Positions 51,078 through 61,369 of a DNA stretch of 64,000 bases are shown here, one piece after another. Each line of letters starts with the position of its first letter. Within the stretch, counting starts at the first letter, position 1. The notes under the pieces are model-generated. The model was not told the DNA's origin, searched no databases, and worked only from the letters and a program-made list of their open reading frames with translations. The position numbers and the translations under genes are program-made. Origin of the DNA: Treponema socranskii subsp. socranskii VPI DR56BR1116 = ATCC 35536 (GTDB taxonomy: Bacteria; Spirochaetota; Spirochaetia; Treponematales; Treponemataceae); the NCBI RefSeq assembly GCF_000468115.1, contig NZ_AVQI01000059.1, positions 1 through 64,000 of the forward strand. The letters run 5' to 3'.

Positions 51078-52604
51078 ATGCGTAGAATATCAATTAAATT
51101 AATTATCGCCCACGTTTTATGTATCCTTGCAGTTGCAACATTATTTGCGCTCCGCTGGTCTCGAATACAGTATCCGATGGATAACGCCTATGCGGTGTTT
51201 TTTGTCGTCGGTGCAAATATGAAAGGACACGATTCGGGTACGTTTTTATCGTACTTTAAAAGCGTCATCGTACCGGCAGGAAGCATATACGTTTTTGTTT
51301 TGCTCTGTAACTTTGCCCTTGCAAAAGCGTATAAAAAAATCAAAGGACGGAAATTCCGTTCCGTTTTGGCGGATGCGGATAAGTGTTTTGTGTTTGGCAT
51401 TTCGTATGTGATTTTGGCCGCCGCGATAACCGTCGTAACGCTCCGCGCGTGGAAGTACGCTGAGATTTTATACGAAGTACATAAAACTCCGGTGCATTCC
51501 GATTTTTACGATACGCACTATGTCGATCCCGCATCGGTACGCATCGAGTTTCCCGAAACCAAGCGCAATCTCGTCGTCATCTTTATGGAATCGGTCGAGT
51601 CGTCGTTTGCGTCGATCGAAGAGGGCGGACTCTTTCGCGAAAACCTCATCCCCGGCATCACTGCTCTTGCAAAGGCGAATGTCAATTTCAGCCAAAACGA
51701 AAAACTCGGCGGCGGGGAAAACCTTGCAGGCACGTCGTGGACAGCCGCCGGCATCATTTCGAAGTTCAGCGGGCTTCCGTATTTTGCGCCCTTTGCCAAG
51801 ACCGAAGACGGAAAACTCAGCTGTCTTCAAAGCGCCGTCGCGCTCACGGATATTTTAAGCGAAAACGGCTACCGCTGCCGCTTTGCTTTCGGAAGCGACA
51901 AACAGTTTGAAAATCGCGATATTTTTCTCGAAAATCACGGCGTCGAAATTCACGATATCCACTGGTATAAAGCGCACGGATTGATTCCCATGCAGTATCA
52001 AGTGTTTTGGGGATTCGAGGATCAAAAATTGTATCCGCTCGCCCGTCGCGAGCTTGAAGAATTGGGAAAGGGCGATGAACCGTTTTTTTTCGGTATGCTC
52101 ACCGTCGACACGCATTTTCCCGACGGTTACAAATGCCCGCTGTGTCCCGATACGGATAAACGGCAGGTTATGAACGTTATCCGCTGCGCCGATAAGCAAG
52201 TGAGCGATCTTATCGGCTGGATGGCAGGCGAGCCGTGGTGGAACAATACGACCGTCGTCATCATGGGCGACCACAATTTTCTCGTCGCTCCGCACAATAA
52301 TTTTATTGTCGACGAAAGTCCCGTTAGAGGCGCAAATGCCGAGCGGCGCTGGCTCGACCTTATCGTCAATTCGGTTTTGACGCCGCCGCAATCCGTACAA
52401 AAAAACCGGCGCTTTGCCCCCTACGATATGTTTCCGACCATGCTCGAAAGCATCGGCTGTACGATCGAAGGCCGCGCTCTCGGCTTCGGCCGCTCGCTTT
52501 ATTCGGGTGAAAAAACGCTCGTCGAAACGTACGGTGCCGAAAAAGTGAACGCCGAACTCATGAAGCGAACGGAGCAATACGAAGCGCTGAAAGAAAGAGG
52601 CTGA
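51078..52604 (+). CDS. LtaS/OpgB-type phosphotransferase (sulfatase superfamily)
   Basis: A 508-residue protein with three N-terminal transmembrane segments and a periplasmic alkaline-phosphatase-superfamily domain. Metal and catalytic motifs are IFMESVESSF, GTSWTAAGI (candidate Thr nucleophile), VDTHFPDG and MGDHN. Related enzymes are lipoteichoic acid synthase and phosphoglycerol transferase I, which move glycerol phosphate from phosphatidylglycerol. Divergent from the WecA-type gene, it may decorate the same glycan. Its exact donor and acceptor are unknown. Confidence 0.88.
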   Translation: MRRISIKLIIAHVLCILAVATLFALRWSRIQYPMDNAYAVFFVVGANMKGHDSGTFLSYFKSVIVPAGSIYVFVLLCNFALAKAYKKIKGRKFRSVLADADKCFVFGISYVILAAAITVVTLRAWKYAEILYEVHKTPVHSDFYDTHYVDPASVRIEFPETKRNLVVIFMESVESSFASIEEGGLFRENLIPGITALAKANVNFSQNEKLGGGENLAGTSWTAAGIISKFSGLPYFAPFAKTEDGKLSCLQSAVALTDILSENGYRCRFAFGSDKQFENRDIFLENHGVEIHDIHWYKAHGLIPMQYQVFWGFEDQKLYPLARRELEELGKGDEPFFFGMLTVDTHFPDGYKCPLCPDTDKRQVMNVIRCADKQVSDLIGWMAGEPWWNNTTVVIMGDHNFLVAPHNNFIVDESPVRGANAERRWLDLIVNSVLTPPQSVQKNRRFAPYDMFPTMLESIGCTIEGRALGFGRSLYSGEKTLVETYGAEKVNAELMKRTEQYEALKERG

Positions 52605-52680
52605 GCGGTTTCCGTTTTAATATATGTTTTATAAAATAGTTTCCGGTACGGTCACCTGCCGCGATACATCGAAACGATAA

Positions 52681-52709
52681 TAGACAGTTTGCCCGTATTC
52701 TGATATAAT
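52681..52709 (+). promoter_or_regulatory. rpe operon promoter, leaderless-type
   Basis: TAGACA (52681-52686), 17 nt, TATAAT (52704-52709), then 7 nt to the rpe ATG at 52717. No Shine-Dalgarno sequence. Confidence 0.65.
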
Positions 52710-52716
52710 AAATAAA

Positions 52717-53352
52717 ATGAGTACGGTTAGGCTTTCTCCGTCGCTGCTTTCCGCCGATTTTGCGCATTTGGAGGCGGCGCTTAAATTTATCGAACAGAAC
52801 CACAGCGGTTCCGTGCACATCGACGTGATGGACGGAAGCTTCGTGCCGCAGATTTCGTACGGGCAGCCGGTTATTGCTTCTTTGAGAAAACATACGAAGT
52901 TGCCGTTCGACGTACACCTCATGGTCGAACATCCCGAGCTTCAAGTCGATTCTTTTGCCGATTGCGGCGCCGACTGGATCACCTTTCATATCGAAGGGAC
53001 GGTACACGTTCATCGGCTCATCGAGCACATCAAATCGCTCGGCAAAAAAGCGGGCATCGCGTTCGTTCCGTCGACGCCCGTTTCCGCGCTTTCCGAAATA
53101 TTGCCCCTCGTCGACCTCGTGCTCGTCATGACGGTAAATCCCGGCTTCGGCGGACAAGCGTTGATTTCGTCGTGTGTGGGCAAAATCGAAGAGCTTTCGG
53201 CAATTAAAAAAGCGAAAAATCTTTCATTTGATATTTCCGTCGACGGAGGCGTCAATAAAGCGACGGCGCCTCTCGTGATCGGCGCGGGTGCCGACATTCT
53301 CGTGTCGGGTTCCGCGTTTTTTAAAGGCGAATTCGATTTGGAGTCGATATGA
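52717..53352 (+). CDS. rpe: Ribulose-phosphate 3-epimerase
   Basis: Interconverts ribulose 5-phosphate and xylulose 5-phosphate in the pentose phosphate pathway. The 211-residue TIM barrel starts LSPSLLSADFAHLE. Metal ligands are in HIDVMDGSFVPQISYG and HLMVEHPE. MTVNPGFGGQALI and ISVDGGVNKATAP complete the signature. It is the first gene of a four-gene operon with TPR and exported proteins; the next ATG overlaps its stop. Confidence 0.96.
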   Translation: MSTVRLSPSLLSADFAHLEAALKFIEQNHSGSVHIDVMDGSFVPQISYGQPVIASLRKHTKLPFDVHLMVEHPELQVDSFADCGADWITFHIEGTVHVHRLIEHIKSLGKKAGIAFVPSTPVSALSEILPLVDLVLVMTVNPGFGGQALISSCVGKIEELSAIKKAKNLSFDISVDGGVNKATAPLVIGAGADILVSGSAFFKGEFDLESI

Positions 53353-54221
53353 TCGTCAGCGTAAAACGTTTTGCGTTCGTCCTTGCCGCTCTCGTTTTTT
53401 GTGCGGCAGCCGTTTTCTCCGCATCCCGTGAAGGACAGGCGGCTCTTGCTCAGGGCTGTGACGCATTTAAATCGAACGATTGGCATTCGGCGATGATTTC
53501 CCTCCGCAAAGCGGCGACCTATCCCGAAAACGATACGGCTGATACGCGCTATATGCTCATTGCGGCGGAAATGTATGCCGGAGCATATACGGAAGCGCTT
53601 GCCGACTGTGATTATTATTTTCGACGCTTTCCGGATGGGAAATACGCGTCGTACGTGCAGTATCAAAAAGGGAGGGCGTTTTTTTATCTCGGAGAATACG
53701 AAAAAGCGGTTTTGCTTTTGAGCGATTTTTGTCATCAGCATGCCGATCACGAAATGTACGCATCGTCTCTGTTTTGGATCGCCGAATCCTTTTATGCCGG
53801 CTACAATTACGATGAAGCGCTTCCGCTGTACGAGCGCATCGTACGCGAATTTTCATCCGACGCAAAAGCTCAGGCGGCAGAGCATCGCATCGAAGCGATC
53901 GCGCAGCGTACGCGCGAAGAAAAATTATTGTATCTCCTGAAAAAAACGGGGGAAGCGTATTTGGCGGCAAAAGAAGATTATGAAAAGCAGCTGCACATGT
54001 ACGATGCGGTGAGCATCACTTCTTCGGGAAGCGAAAAAAAAGCGGCCGATCTGCAGAAAAAAAACGAAGCGCTTGCGGCGGAAAACGAACGCCTGCAGGC
54101 GGAGCTTGCCGATCTGCAAAACCGCCTCGCTGCTCAAAAAGCCGAAGCAAACCAGCGCGTGCTCCGCCTCAAAGCGAAAGCGCGCGAAGTGGAAGCGCTG
54201 ATGGGGGAGGGCGCACAGTGA
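53349..54221 (+). CDS. Exported TPR protein with C-terminal coiled coil
   Basis: A 290-residue protein with a signal peptide (RFAFVLAALVFCAAAVFSA). Tetratricopeptide-like helices fill about residues 35-190 (YVQYQKGRAFFYLGEYEKAV, ASSLFWIAESFYAGYNYDEAL), similar in layout to YbgF/BamD-type proteins. From about residue 215 a long Ala/Glu/Lys coiled coil runs to the end. Its partners are unknown. Start overlaps the rpe stop (ATGA), and its stop overlaps the next GTG start. Confidence 0.8.
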   Translation: MIVSVKRFAFVLAALVFCAAAVFSASREGQAALAQGCDAFKSNDWHSAMISLRKAATYPENDTADTRYMLIAAEMYAGAYTEALADCDYYFRRFPDGKYASYVQYQKGRAFFYLGEYEKAVLLLSDFCHQHADHEMYASSLFWIAESFYAGYNYDEALPLYERIVREFSSDAKAQAAEHRIEAIAQRTREEKLLYLLKKTGEAYLAAKEDYEKQLHMYDAVSITSSGSEKKAADLQKKNEALAAENERLQAELADLQNRLAAQKAEANQRVLRLKAKAREVEALMGEGAQ

Positions 54222-55288
54222 ACGGACGATTTTTTTTGAGAGGCGCCGTCTTTGCCGTTTGCTTCGTTTTATCGATGTCCGGAAATCTCTTTGCAAAAGA
54301 GGGGCCGCAGGCGAAGACCGTCACAGTATCTTCGGGAAGCGTAAAACTCGTGCTTCGGGGCGAGAGAGGGACATTTCAGATATACGCGCTCGGAGAAGAC
54401 GGAAGCGAAACGGCGGTTTTTTCCGGAGCGGACGCGTTTACATCGACGTATTTTTCGCTTCTTGCCGGAAAAAAAGAATACCTTTTAAGTTCGTCCGGCG
54501 GAGCCGCAACGGGGGCGAAAGCGAATCCCGACGGCGGGACGCTCGTCTATAAGCTGTACAAAATTGCGGACGTAACGGTCGATTTTTCGTTTGCAAGGTC
54601 TCCCGAAAGCCCTTTCGACGATATCGTAAAAGTGCGCGTTTCCGTCATCAATAAGGGGAAAAAGCGGAATACCTTTGCGCTCAAGGGCGTATTCGATACG
54701 GTACTCGGAGAAAAAACGCAAAGGCATTTTTCGACGGCTGATATAAAATCGATCAATGCGGAAACGCAGTTTCACGATATGAGCGTATCCCGCTGGATTT
54801 TGTCGCAGGGGCAGGAAGCGGCCGTGCAGTTTTTATTGTACGGAGCGGATACGACAAAGATCGAAGAGGCGACGCTCGGCAATAAAGACGTGCTTTCCCT
54901 CCCGATGTGGTGTCCGGTTTTTGTTCCCGCCCGTTCTTTCGACAGCGTGACGTCGTATAACAATTCCGCGCTCGCCGTAAATTGGCCGAAAGCGGTGCTT
55001 GAAAGCGGGGCGGAAGCGAATATCGTCTTTTACATCGCGCTTTCCGCAGACGGGAATCCGCCCAAAGGAGAGGCGTATATCGCTTCTTTTGATAAAACAC
55101 TTCCGGATGAAGCGGAAACGAAAATCGCGTCCGAGAGAGCCGTTCCCGAATGGAAACTCAACAAAGCATACGTCGACTCTCTTTTGCAAAGGATCCGGGC
55201 ATTGAGCGATTACGATGATAATACGGACGAACTCGACGCGCTCAATGCGGAACTCGACGCGATCCTCGAGCAGCTGAGGCAGCAGTAA
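54218..55288 (+). CDS. Exported protein of unknown function
   Basis: A 356-residue protein with a signal peptide (FFLRGAVFAVCFVLSMSGNLFA). The mature part is beta-rich (VTVSSGSVKLVLRGERGTF, VRVSVINKGKKRNTFALKGV). The last 40 residues form an acidic coiled coil (YDDNTDELDALNAELDAI). I do not recognise the family. GTG start with GGGGGAGGG upstream overlaps the preceding stop (GTGA). It lies between two TPR proteins, suggesting an envelope complex (inference). Confidence 0.75.
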   Translation: MNGRFFLRGAVFAVCFVLSMSGNLFAKEGPQAKTVTVSSGSVKLVLRGERGTFQIYALGEDGSETAVFSGADAFTSTYFSLLAGKKEYLLSSSGGAATGAKANPDGGTLVYKLYKIADVTVDFSFARSPESPFDDIVKVRVSVINKGKKRNTFALKGVFDTVLGEKTQRHFSTADIKSINAETQFHDMSVSRWILSQGQEAAVQFLLYGADTTKIEEATLGNKDVLSLPMWCPVFVPARSFDSVTSYNNSALAVNWPKAVLESGAEANIVFYIALSADGNPPKGEAYIASFDKTLPDEAETKIASERAVPEWKLNKAYVDSLLQRIRALSDYDDNTDELDALNAELDAILEQLRQQ

Positions 55289-55291
55289 GCT

Positions 55292-56398
55292 ATGCCGCGC
55301 GATGTTCTCGATGTCGCTTCAAAAATGCTCTCTCGCAGGGATTTTCCGTCTGCGATAAAGCTCCTCGAAGGGCGAAGCGAAATTTACGAAGGTAATTTCG
55401 ATTACTATATTTTGCTCGCAAACGCGTGCCTCTATGCGGGGGATGCGGGAACGGCGTCGATGTATTATCAAAAGGCGCGCGAGATAAAACTTACCGACAC
55501 CGGCTTGCTTTTGGGACAAGCCGCTCTTTTTTTGCGCAGGGGCAATACCGACCGCGCGGTGCAGTATTATCTGGAAGTGCTCGACGGCGATCCCGAAAAT
55601 AAAACCGCAAAGCGAGCGCTTGAATTTATCCGAACGCAGGGCGATTACGATACGATTTGCCGGTGGATCGACAACGGAAAGATCGAACGGTTTTATCCGC
55701 CGCTCGGCGCGAATATCGGAAAAATTTTAGGAATCGCCGTTCCTGCGGCGGCCTGCGTGCTCGGCGCGCTGTTTGTGCTGCTCATTATCCGATTTCCGCG
55801 AAACGCTCCCGAGGGGGAGCGGGCGGACTTATCGGCACTCGCGCTTTCTTCCGACGAAACGAAATACGCTCAGGAAAAGGATATGGCGTCTTCAGCCTAT
55901 GCGTTTATCCTGTCGAACAAAGAGATAACCGAAAGCTATGCGCGTTCTCAGCGGTATTTTCAAGCCTATCGCGACAATGCGGCACAGATCGAAATCAACC
56001 GGATTTTACATTCGAACGCATCGCTTTCGATCAAACAAAAAGCGCGCGTTTTGATGAGCTATCTTTCACCTCCGACTTTCGACACGATAGCCGACAATCC
56101 CTCGTATGAAGATGCGGTGAAAAATCCCGTGCTCTACGAAGACTGCTATGCCTCATGGTCGGGGCGCGTTTCAAATGCCGTAACACAGGGTACTTCATAC
56201 CGTTTCGATTTGCTTGTCGGCTACGAAACGATGGAAAAAGTCGTCGGCATCGTGCCGGTACAATTCCAATCCGATCCGGGAATTGCGAGCGCACTTCCGG
56301 TTAAAGTACTCGGAAAGATCGTATTCGATAACGGAAAGCTGAGCCTTGAAGGGAGATCGGTGTATCAAAACGTAAAGGATTTTCTCGAAACGCCGTAG
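55292..56398 (+). CDS. Membrane-anchored TPR protein
   Basis: A 368-residue protein. Residues about 1-120 hold TPR-like repeats (DYYILLANACLYAGDAGTAS, LLLGQAALFLRRGNTDRAVQ). One transmembrane segment is at about residues 145-170 (IAVPAAACVLGALFVLLIIR). The C-terminal part (about 180-368) contains a beta domain, including YRFDLLVGYETMEKVVGIVP. No signal peptide, so the TPR part is probably cytosolic and the rest periplasmic. It ends the rpe operon. Confidence 0.75.
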   Translation: MPRDVLDVASKMLSRRDFPSAIKLLEGRSEIYEGNFDYYILLANACLYAGDAGTASMYYQKAREIKLTDTGLLLGQAALFLRRGNTDRAVQYYLEVLDGDPENKTAKRALEFIRTQGDYDTICRWIDNGKIERFYPPLGANIGKILGIAVPAAACVLGALFVLLIIRFPRNAPEGERADLSALALSSDETKYAQEKDMASSAYAFILSNKEITESYARSQRYFQAYRDNAAQIEINRILHSNASLSIKQKARVLMSYLSPPTFDTIADNPSYEDAVKNPVLYEDCYASWSGRVSNAVTQGTSYRFDLLVGYETMEKVVGIVPVQFQSDPGIASALPVKVLGKIVFDNGKLSLEGRSVYQNVKDFLETP

Positions 56399-56456
56399 AC
56401 TGTAGTTTTTTATGTGATTTCCGCGTAAAATGGCAAAGTTTCGGCGATATTATAGA

Positions 56457-56497
56457 GGGCAGCTCTAAAAAATCGATTCGGTTTTTGGAGCCTGTCC
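56457..56497 (+). repeat. Long hairpin upstream of recA
   Basis: About 15 base pairs can form between 56457-56470 and 56481-56497, with one bulge. The inner arms CTCTAAAAA and TTTTTGGAG resemble the arms of the 24-bp palindrome at 2153-2176. It lies 67 bp upstream of the recA ATG. It could end the rpe operon, control recA, or be part of a dispersed repeat family. The rest of the gap 56399-56563 shows no gene. Confidence 0.6.
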
Positions 56498-56563
56498 GAG
56501 TTTTGCGGCGCCCCGTTTTGTGCGAAAGCGGTGCGGAAAAAAATTGATAAAGGAAGGTGTGTA

Positions 56564-57769
56564 ATGGCAACGGCAGCTGTAAACCAGCCGGCGGATAAGT
56601 CGGAAAAATTAAAGGCTTTGGAAGCCGCTCGGCTCCAGATCGAAAAGCAATACGGCGCGGGTTCTCTGATGAAGCTCGGCACGAAAGCGGACACTGCTGG
56701 TTTCGATGTGGTTCCGTCCGGTTCGATTTTGCTCGACGAAGCGCTCGGCATCGGAGGCTATCCGCGCGGACGCATCATCGAAATGTATGGACCTGAGTCT
56801 TCGGGAAAGACGACGCTTGCCCTCCATGCGATCGCCGAAGCGCAAAAGCTCGGAGGCATCGCCGCTTTTATCGACGCGGAGCACGCCCTCGATCCGCAGT
56901 ATGCGAAAAGCCTCGGCGTCAATATCGACGACCTTTGGGTATCTCAGCCGGACACGGGAGAACAGGCGCTTGAGATCGCAGAAGATTTGATACGCTCCGG
57001 TGCGGTCGATATCATCGTTATCGATTCGGTCGCGGCCTTAACTCCGCAGGCGGAAATCGAAGGAGAGATGGGCGACAGCCACATGGGTTTGCAGGCGCGC
57101 CTTATGAGCCAAGCGCTCAGAAAACTCACGGCGATCATCGGCAAGTCGAATGCGATTCTCGTGTTTATAAATCAAATCCGCATGAAGATCGGTATCATGT
57201 TCGGAAATCCCGAAACGACGACGGGCGGCAATGCGCTTAAATTTTATTCGTCGGTGCGTCTCGAAATCCGCCGCATAGAATCGATCGAAGGGAAGGGCGA
57301 CGAAGAGGCGATGGGAAACCGCGTACGCGTAAAAGTCGTCAAAAACAAAGTCGCTCCTCCGTTCCGCAAAGTCGAACTCGACATCTATTTCGGAAAAGGC
57401 GTATCCGCTTCGGCGAGCCTCCTCGATTCCGCAGTAAAGCACGGCCTCATCGAAAAGAGAGGCGCGTGGTATTCGGCGGGAGAAGATAAAATCGGACAGG
57501 GTAAAGAAAACGCAGTGCAGTTCCTCGAAACGAATAAAGATTTTGCCGCAAATATCGAAAAAAAATTACGTACCGAACTCTTTCCGGGGCAAGCGCTCAA
57601 GATGAAAGACGGTGCGGCAAAGGGCGATGCGGGAAAAGCCGACGTAAAATCCGATGCGGCAAAACCCGCCGCACAAAAAGCGGATGCTCGCCCTGCCGCC
57701 GATGCGAAAAAAAGCGACGGGGTAAAGACGGGTGTAAAACCCGCGGCGAACGAAGAGGAGCTTTTTTGA
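56564..57769 (+). CDS. recA: Recombinase RecA
   Basis: Strand-exchange ATPase for homologous recombination. The 401-residue protein has the ATPase core with Walker [16 protein letters not shown], the MAW-type region and [19 protein letters not shown] at 56564 (MATAAVNQ) has AGGAAGG upstream. From about residue 345 an Ala/Lys/Asp-rich low-complexity tail runs to EEELF, longer than in E. coli. It is followed by folK at 0 bp with GAGGAG inside the recA end. Confidence 0.97.
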   Translation: MATAAVNQPADKSEKLKALEAARLQIEKQYGAGSLMKLGTKADTAGFDVVPSGSILLDEALGIGGYPRGRIIEMYGPESSGKTTLALHAIAEAQKLGGIAAFIDAEHALDPQYAKSLGVNIDDLWVSQPDTGEQALEIAEDLIRSGAVDIIVIDSVAALTPQAEIEGEMGDSHMGLQARLMSQALRKLTAIIGKSNAILVFINQIRMKIGIMFGNPETTTGGNALKFYSSVRLEIRRIESIEGKGDEEAMGNRVRVKVVKNKVAPPFRKVELDIYFGKGVSASASLLDSAVKHGLIEKRGAWYSAGEDKIGQGKENAVQFLETNKDFAANIEKKLRTELFPGQALKMKDGAAKGDAGKADVKSDAAKPAAQKADARPAADAKKSDGVKTGVKPAANEEELF

Positions 57770-58297
57770 TTGCATGAAGTGACGCTCGGTATCGGCTCTA
57801 ATATGCCGTACCGCTCCATGCCGCCGATCGATATCGTAAAGGCGGCTTGTGCGGAGCTGCGCCCGCTTTTCGTTTCGTTTGCCGCTTCTTCGCTGTACCG
57901 CACACAGGCGCTCTACATCGCCGATCAAAGCGATTTTTACAATATGGTCGTCTGCGGCGCCGTCCGCGAAGGGCTTACGCCGCACGATCTTCTTTGTGAA
58001 ATTCACAAGATTGAAGCGAAGTACGGACGCAACCGTAAAAAAGAAGTGCGCTTTGGACCTCGTTCCCTCGACATCGATATCGAACTTTTCGGCGATATGG
58101 AAATCGACGACGAAACTCTTACGATCCCGCACCCGAGAATGCGCGAGAGAGCCTTTGTGCTTGTCCCGTTCCTCGAAATATTAAAACGCCGTGTCCGCGG
58201 AGATGATGATAGGGGAGAGGTTTCTCTTTTGATAAAAAAATACGGTGCGGATTTGGAAAAGCTCTCCGATCAGCGCATAGAGCGCTGCAGCGATTGA
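57770..58297 (+). CDS. folK: Hydroxymethyldihydropterin pyrophosphokinase (HPPK)
   Basis: Transfers pyrophosphate from ATP to 6-hydroxymethyl-7,8-dihydropterin in folate synthesis. The 175-residue protein has LGIGSNM near the start and the HPPK signature FGPRSLDIDIELFGD. IPHPRMRERAFVLVPFLE is also typical. The start is TTG at 57770, right after the recA stop with GAGGAG 10 nt upstream. GTG at 57779 is a possible alternative. Followed by a hairpin terminator further on. Confidence 0.93.
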   Translation: MHEVTLGIGSNMPYRSMPPIDIVKAACAELRPLFVSFAASSLYRTQALYIADQSDFYNMVVCGAVREGLTPHDLLCEIHKIEAKYGRNRKKEVRFGPRSLDIDIELFGDMEIDDETLTIPHPRMRERAFVLVPFLEILKRRVRGDDDRGEVSLLIKKYGADLEKLSDQRIERCSD

Positions 58298-58321
58298 TAA
58301 AACTGAGGCGCGTAAACGCAA

Positions 58322-58402
58322 TGCGAAGCTTGCGGAAGACGTGATCGATTTGTTTCGGAAATGCGACGCACGGAAATGCAATGAGGTGCGAAGCTTGCGG
58401 AA
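58322..58402 (+). repeat. Direct 16-bp repeat pair in the folK-leuS gap
   Basis: The sequence TGCGAAGCTTGCGGAA occurs at 58322-58337 and 58387-58402, with related GGAAATGC words between. The gap 58298-58647 has no gene; besides this it holds a terminator, an inverted repeat (arms GGAACTT and AAGTTCC at about 58509 and 58535) and the leuS promoter. Confidence 0.6.
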
Positions 58403-58453
58403 ACGGTGCGACGGATTTTTAGAACCGATTTTGCTTTTTTAAGTCGAGAGTCG

Positions 58454-58479
58454 AAAAACGCTCATCGCGTTTTTCTTTT
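58454..58479 (+). terminator. Terminator of the recA-folK operon
   Basis: An 8-bp stem AAAAACGC/GCGTTTTT with a 5-nt loop followed by CTTTT. It lies about 160 bp after the folK stop. Confidence 0.6.
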
Positions 58480-58569
58480 ATGGGAGACGCGCGGAAATTT
58501 CTGCGCGGGGAACTTCGCGCTCCGCGCTCGTTGCAAGTTCCGCACTGCTCGAAATCTTCGCGCTCCGTC

Positions 58570-58598
58570 TTGCCACTGCCTTTCCGTGCAAGTATAAT
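58570..58598 (+). promoter_or_regulatory. leuS promoter
   Basis: TTGCCA (58570-58575), 17 nt, TATAAT (58593-58598). A leader of about 40 nt with GGAG before the ATG follows, so leuS is conventional rather than leaderless. Confidence 0.65.
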
Positions 58599-58647
58599 GA
58601 AAAACGCGAAAATAACTTGCAGTGCGCACAAAACGATTGGAGTACCT

Positions 58648-61311
58648 ATGTCGAAATATCCTTTTGAATCGATCGAACCTAAGTGGCAAAAATATTGGGA
58701 AAAAAATAAAACGTTCAAAACGACGGAAGACGAATCGGTACCGAAAGAAAAGCGGCGCTACGTTCTCGATATGTTTCCGTATCCGAGCGGCGCGGGCTTG
58801 CACGTCGGACACCCGGAAGGCTATACGGCGACCGATATCTATTGCCGCTATCTCCGCATGAACGGATACAATGTTTTGCATCCGATGGGCTACGACGCAT
58901 TCGGTTTGCCCGCCGAAAACTATGCGATTAAAACGGGCACGCATCCGGCGGCTTCAACGATGGCGAACATCGAGCATTTTACGCAGCAGATCAAAGCGCT
59001 CGGGTTTTCCTACGATTGGGACAGGTGCGTCATCACGTGCAAAGAAACTTATTATAAATGGACGCAGTGGATTTTTTTACAGCTGTACAAGCGCGGTCTC
59101 GCTTATGAAACGGATTCTCCGATAAACTGGTGTCCGAGCTGCAAGACGGGGCTCGCAAACGAAGAAGTCAAAGAAGGAAAATGCGAACGCTGCGGTTCGC
59201 CCGTCACGCGCAAAACGATCCGGCAGTGGGTTTTAAAGATCACCGCGTACGCCGACAGATTGCTCGAAGATTTGGACGAACTCGATTGGCCTGAAAGCGT
59301 CAAGCTCATGCAGGAAAACTGGATCGGACGATCGACGGGAGGAGAAGTCGATTTCGCCGTCGCAGGCAAAGACGGCAAAGCGAGCGGAGATAAGCTCACG
59401 GTTTACACGACGCGGGCGGACACGCTTTTCGGAGCGACGTACATGGTTATCGCGCCCGAGCACCCGCTCGTTTCAAAGCTTACGACCGACGAGCAAAAAG
59501 AAGCCGTCGCCGCATACGTCGAAAGCGCCGCAAAAAAATCAGACCTTGAGCGCACCGATTTGGCAAAAGATAAAACGGGTGTGTTTACCGGAAGCTATGC
59601 GATCGACCCGGTAAACGGACGCAGGATTCCGATTTGGATTTCGGACTACGTACTTATTTCGTACGGCACCGGTGCGATTATGGCCGTTCCCGCGCACGAT
59701 GAGCGCGACTGGGACTTTGCGAAAAAATTCGATTTGCCGATCGTAAAAGTCGTCGCATCGAAAGAAGAAGCCGCTTCCCTCGGCGGCGGAGACGAAAAAG
59801 AGGGACAGGCGATTTTATTGAACGCCGCAAAAGACGAGGCGGCATATCGAAAACTTGTCGAAGCGCATCCCGAAATCTTCAACGTCGCCGATGCTTGTAC
59901 GAGTGCGGACGGGTATTCGATCAACAGCGGTGCCTTTACAGGAACGGCTACGAAACAGACGATCAAAGACATGATAGCATGGCTTTCCGAAAAGGGCATC
60001 GGCAAAGAAGCGGTAAACTATAAACTGCGCGATTGGATTTTCAGCCGTCAGCGCTATTGGGGCGAGCCGATCCCGCTCGTGCACTGTCCGGCCTGCGGCG
60101 TCGTTCCCGTCGACGAAAAGGATTTGCCCCTCGTGCTGCCCGATGTAAAAACCTATCAGCCGACGGGTACGGGGGAAAGTCCGCTTGCGGGGATCGACGA
60201 GTGGGTGAACTGCACTTGTCCCAAGTGCGGCGGAAAAGCGAAACGCGAAACGAACACGATGCCGCAGTGGGCGGGAAGCTGTTGGTATTATCTGCGCTAT
60301 CTCGACCCGCACAACGACGAGCGTTTTTGCGCTCCCGAAAAAGAAAAATACTGGATGCCGGTCGATCTCTATGTCGGAGGTGCCGAGCACGCGGTGCTTC
60401 ACCTTTTGTACGCGCGCTTTTGGCACAAAGTCCTCTACGATATCGGAGCCGTGTCTACGAAAGAACCCTTCCGCCGTCTGGTCAATCAGGGGATGATCAC
60501 GTCGTTTGCATACGAGCGCAAAAATAAAACCCTTGTGCCGACCGACATGGTCGAAGAAAAAGACGGCGTCTATATCGAAAAAGCGACGGGTGAAAAACTC
60601 GAACGCGTCGTCGCAAAGATGAGCAAGTCGCTGAAAAACGTCGTAAATCCCGACGAAGAGATACAGCTCTACGGCGCGGACAGCGTACGCATGTACGAAA
60701 TGTTTATGGGGCCGCTGACGATGTCGAAGCCGTGGAATACGCAGGGTATCGTCGGCATAAACCGTTTTCTCGAAAAAGTGTGGAACGTGAGCGAAAAGGA
60801 AATCGGCGATATCGATATCTTCGGCGCACTCGACGACGCTTCTCTTGCATCTGCGCGGAAAACCTATGCGCAGACGGTAAAAAAAGTGAGCGACGATACG
60901 GCAAACCTTTCGTTCAATACGGCGATCAGTCAGATGATGATTTTTATCAACGAAGTGTCGAAGCTTTCCGTCGTGCCGAAACTCATGTGGGAAGGCTTTG
61001 TCAAAATGCTTTCGTGCTATGCGCCGCATTTGGGCGAAGAGCTGTGGCAAAAACTCGGTCACGACGGGACGGTTGCATACGAAACGTGGCCCGCAATCGA
61101 CGAAAAATATTGTGCCGACGATACGAAAACGATAGCCGTTATGGTAAACGGAAAACTCCGTGCAACATTCCAAGCTGCAAGCGGTACGCCGAAAGACGAA
61201 CTTGAAAAAAAAGCGCTTGCGGAGGAAAGCGCTGCAAAGCACATCGAAGGCAAAAAAATTATTAAAATGATTGTCGTGCCGGATAAACTCGTCAATATCG
61301 TCGTACAGTGA
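58648..61311 (+). CDS. leuS: Leucine-tRNA ligase
   Basis: Class I aminoacyl-tRNA synthetase of 887 residues for Leu. The HIGH motif is in [19 protein letters not shown] (HVGH). A CP1 editing domain covers about residues 225-425. The zinc-type cysteines [20 protein letters not shown] lie late in the core, and KMSKS is [18 protein letters not shown]-style CPSCKTG is also present. ATG at 58648 has GGAG upstream; a longer frame is rejected because it crosses the promoter. Confidence 0.97.
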   Translation: MSKYPFESIEPKWQKYWEKNKTFKTTEDESVPKEKRRYVLDMFPYPSGAGLHVGHPEGYTATDIYCRYLRMNGYNVLHPMGYDAFGLPAENYAIKTGTHPAASTMANIEHFTQQIKALGFSYDWDRCVITCKETYYKWTQWIFLQLYKRGLAYETDSPINWCPSCKTGLANEEVKEGKCERCGSPVTRKTIRQWVLKITAYADRLLEDLDELDWPESVKLMQENWIGRSTGGEVDFAVAGKDGKASGDKLTVYTTRADTLFGATYMVIAPEHPLVSKLTTDEQKEAVAAYVESAAKKSDLERTDLAKDKTGVFTGSYAIDPVNGRRIPIWISDYVLISYGTGAIMAVPAHDERDWDFAKKFDLPIVKVVASKEEAASLGGGDEKEGQAILLNAAKDEAAYRKLVEAHPEIFNVADACTSADGYSINSGAFTGTATKQTIKDMIAWLSEKGIGKEAVNYKLRDWIFSRQRYWGEPIPLVHCPACGVVPVDEKDLPLVLPDVKTYQPTGTGESPLAGIDEWVNCTCPKCGGKAKRETNTMPQWAGSCWYYLRYLDPHNDERFCAPEKEKYWMPVDLYVGGAEHAVLHLLYARFWHKVLYDIGAVSTKEPFRRLVNQGMITSFAYERKNKTLVPTDMVEEKDGVYIEKATGEKLERVVAKMSKSLKNVVNPDEEIQLYGADSVRMYEMFMGPLTMSKPWNTQGIVGINRFLEKVWNVSEKEIGDIDIFGALDDASLASARKTYAQTVKKVSDDTANLSFNTAISQMMIFINEVSKLSVVPKLMWEGFVKMLSCYAPHLGEELWQKLGHDGTVAYETWPAIDEKYCADDTKTIAVMVNGKLRATFQAASGTPKDELEKKALAEESAAKHIEGKKIIKMIVVPDKLVNIVVQ

Positions 61312-61369
61312 TTCGGCGGCAGGATGCGGCGGGTATATTTCGGAACACGGCGATAAGGGGCATAAAGCG

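Noticed and set aside
59815-61242. Long open frame (475 codons) on the minus strand opposite leuS
   Set aside because: It lies wholly within leuS, which is certain by motifs, and its protein is rich in Arg, His and Phe as expected from antisense codons.
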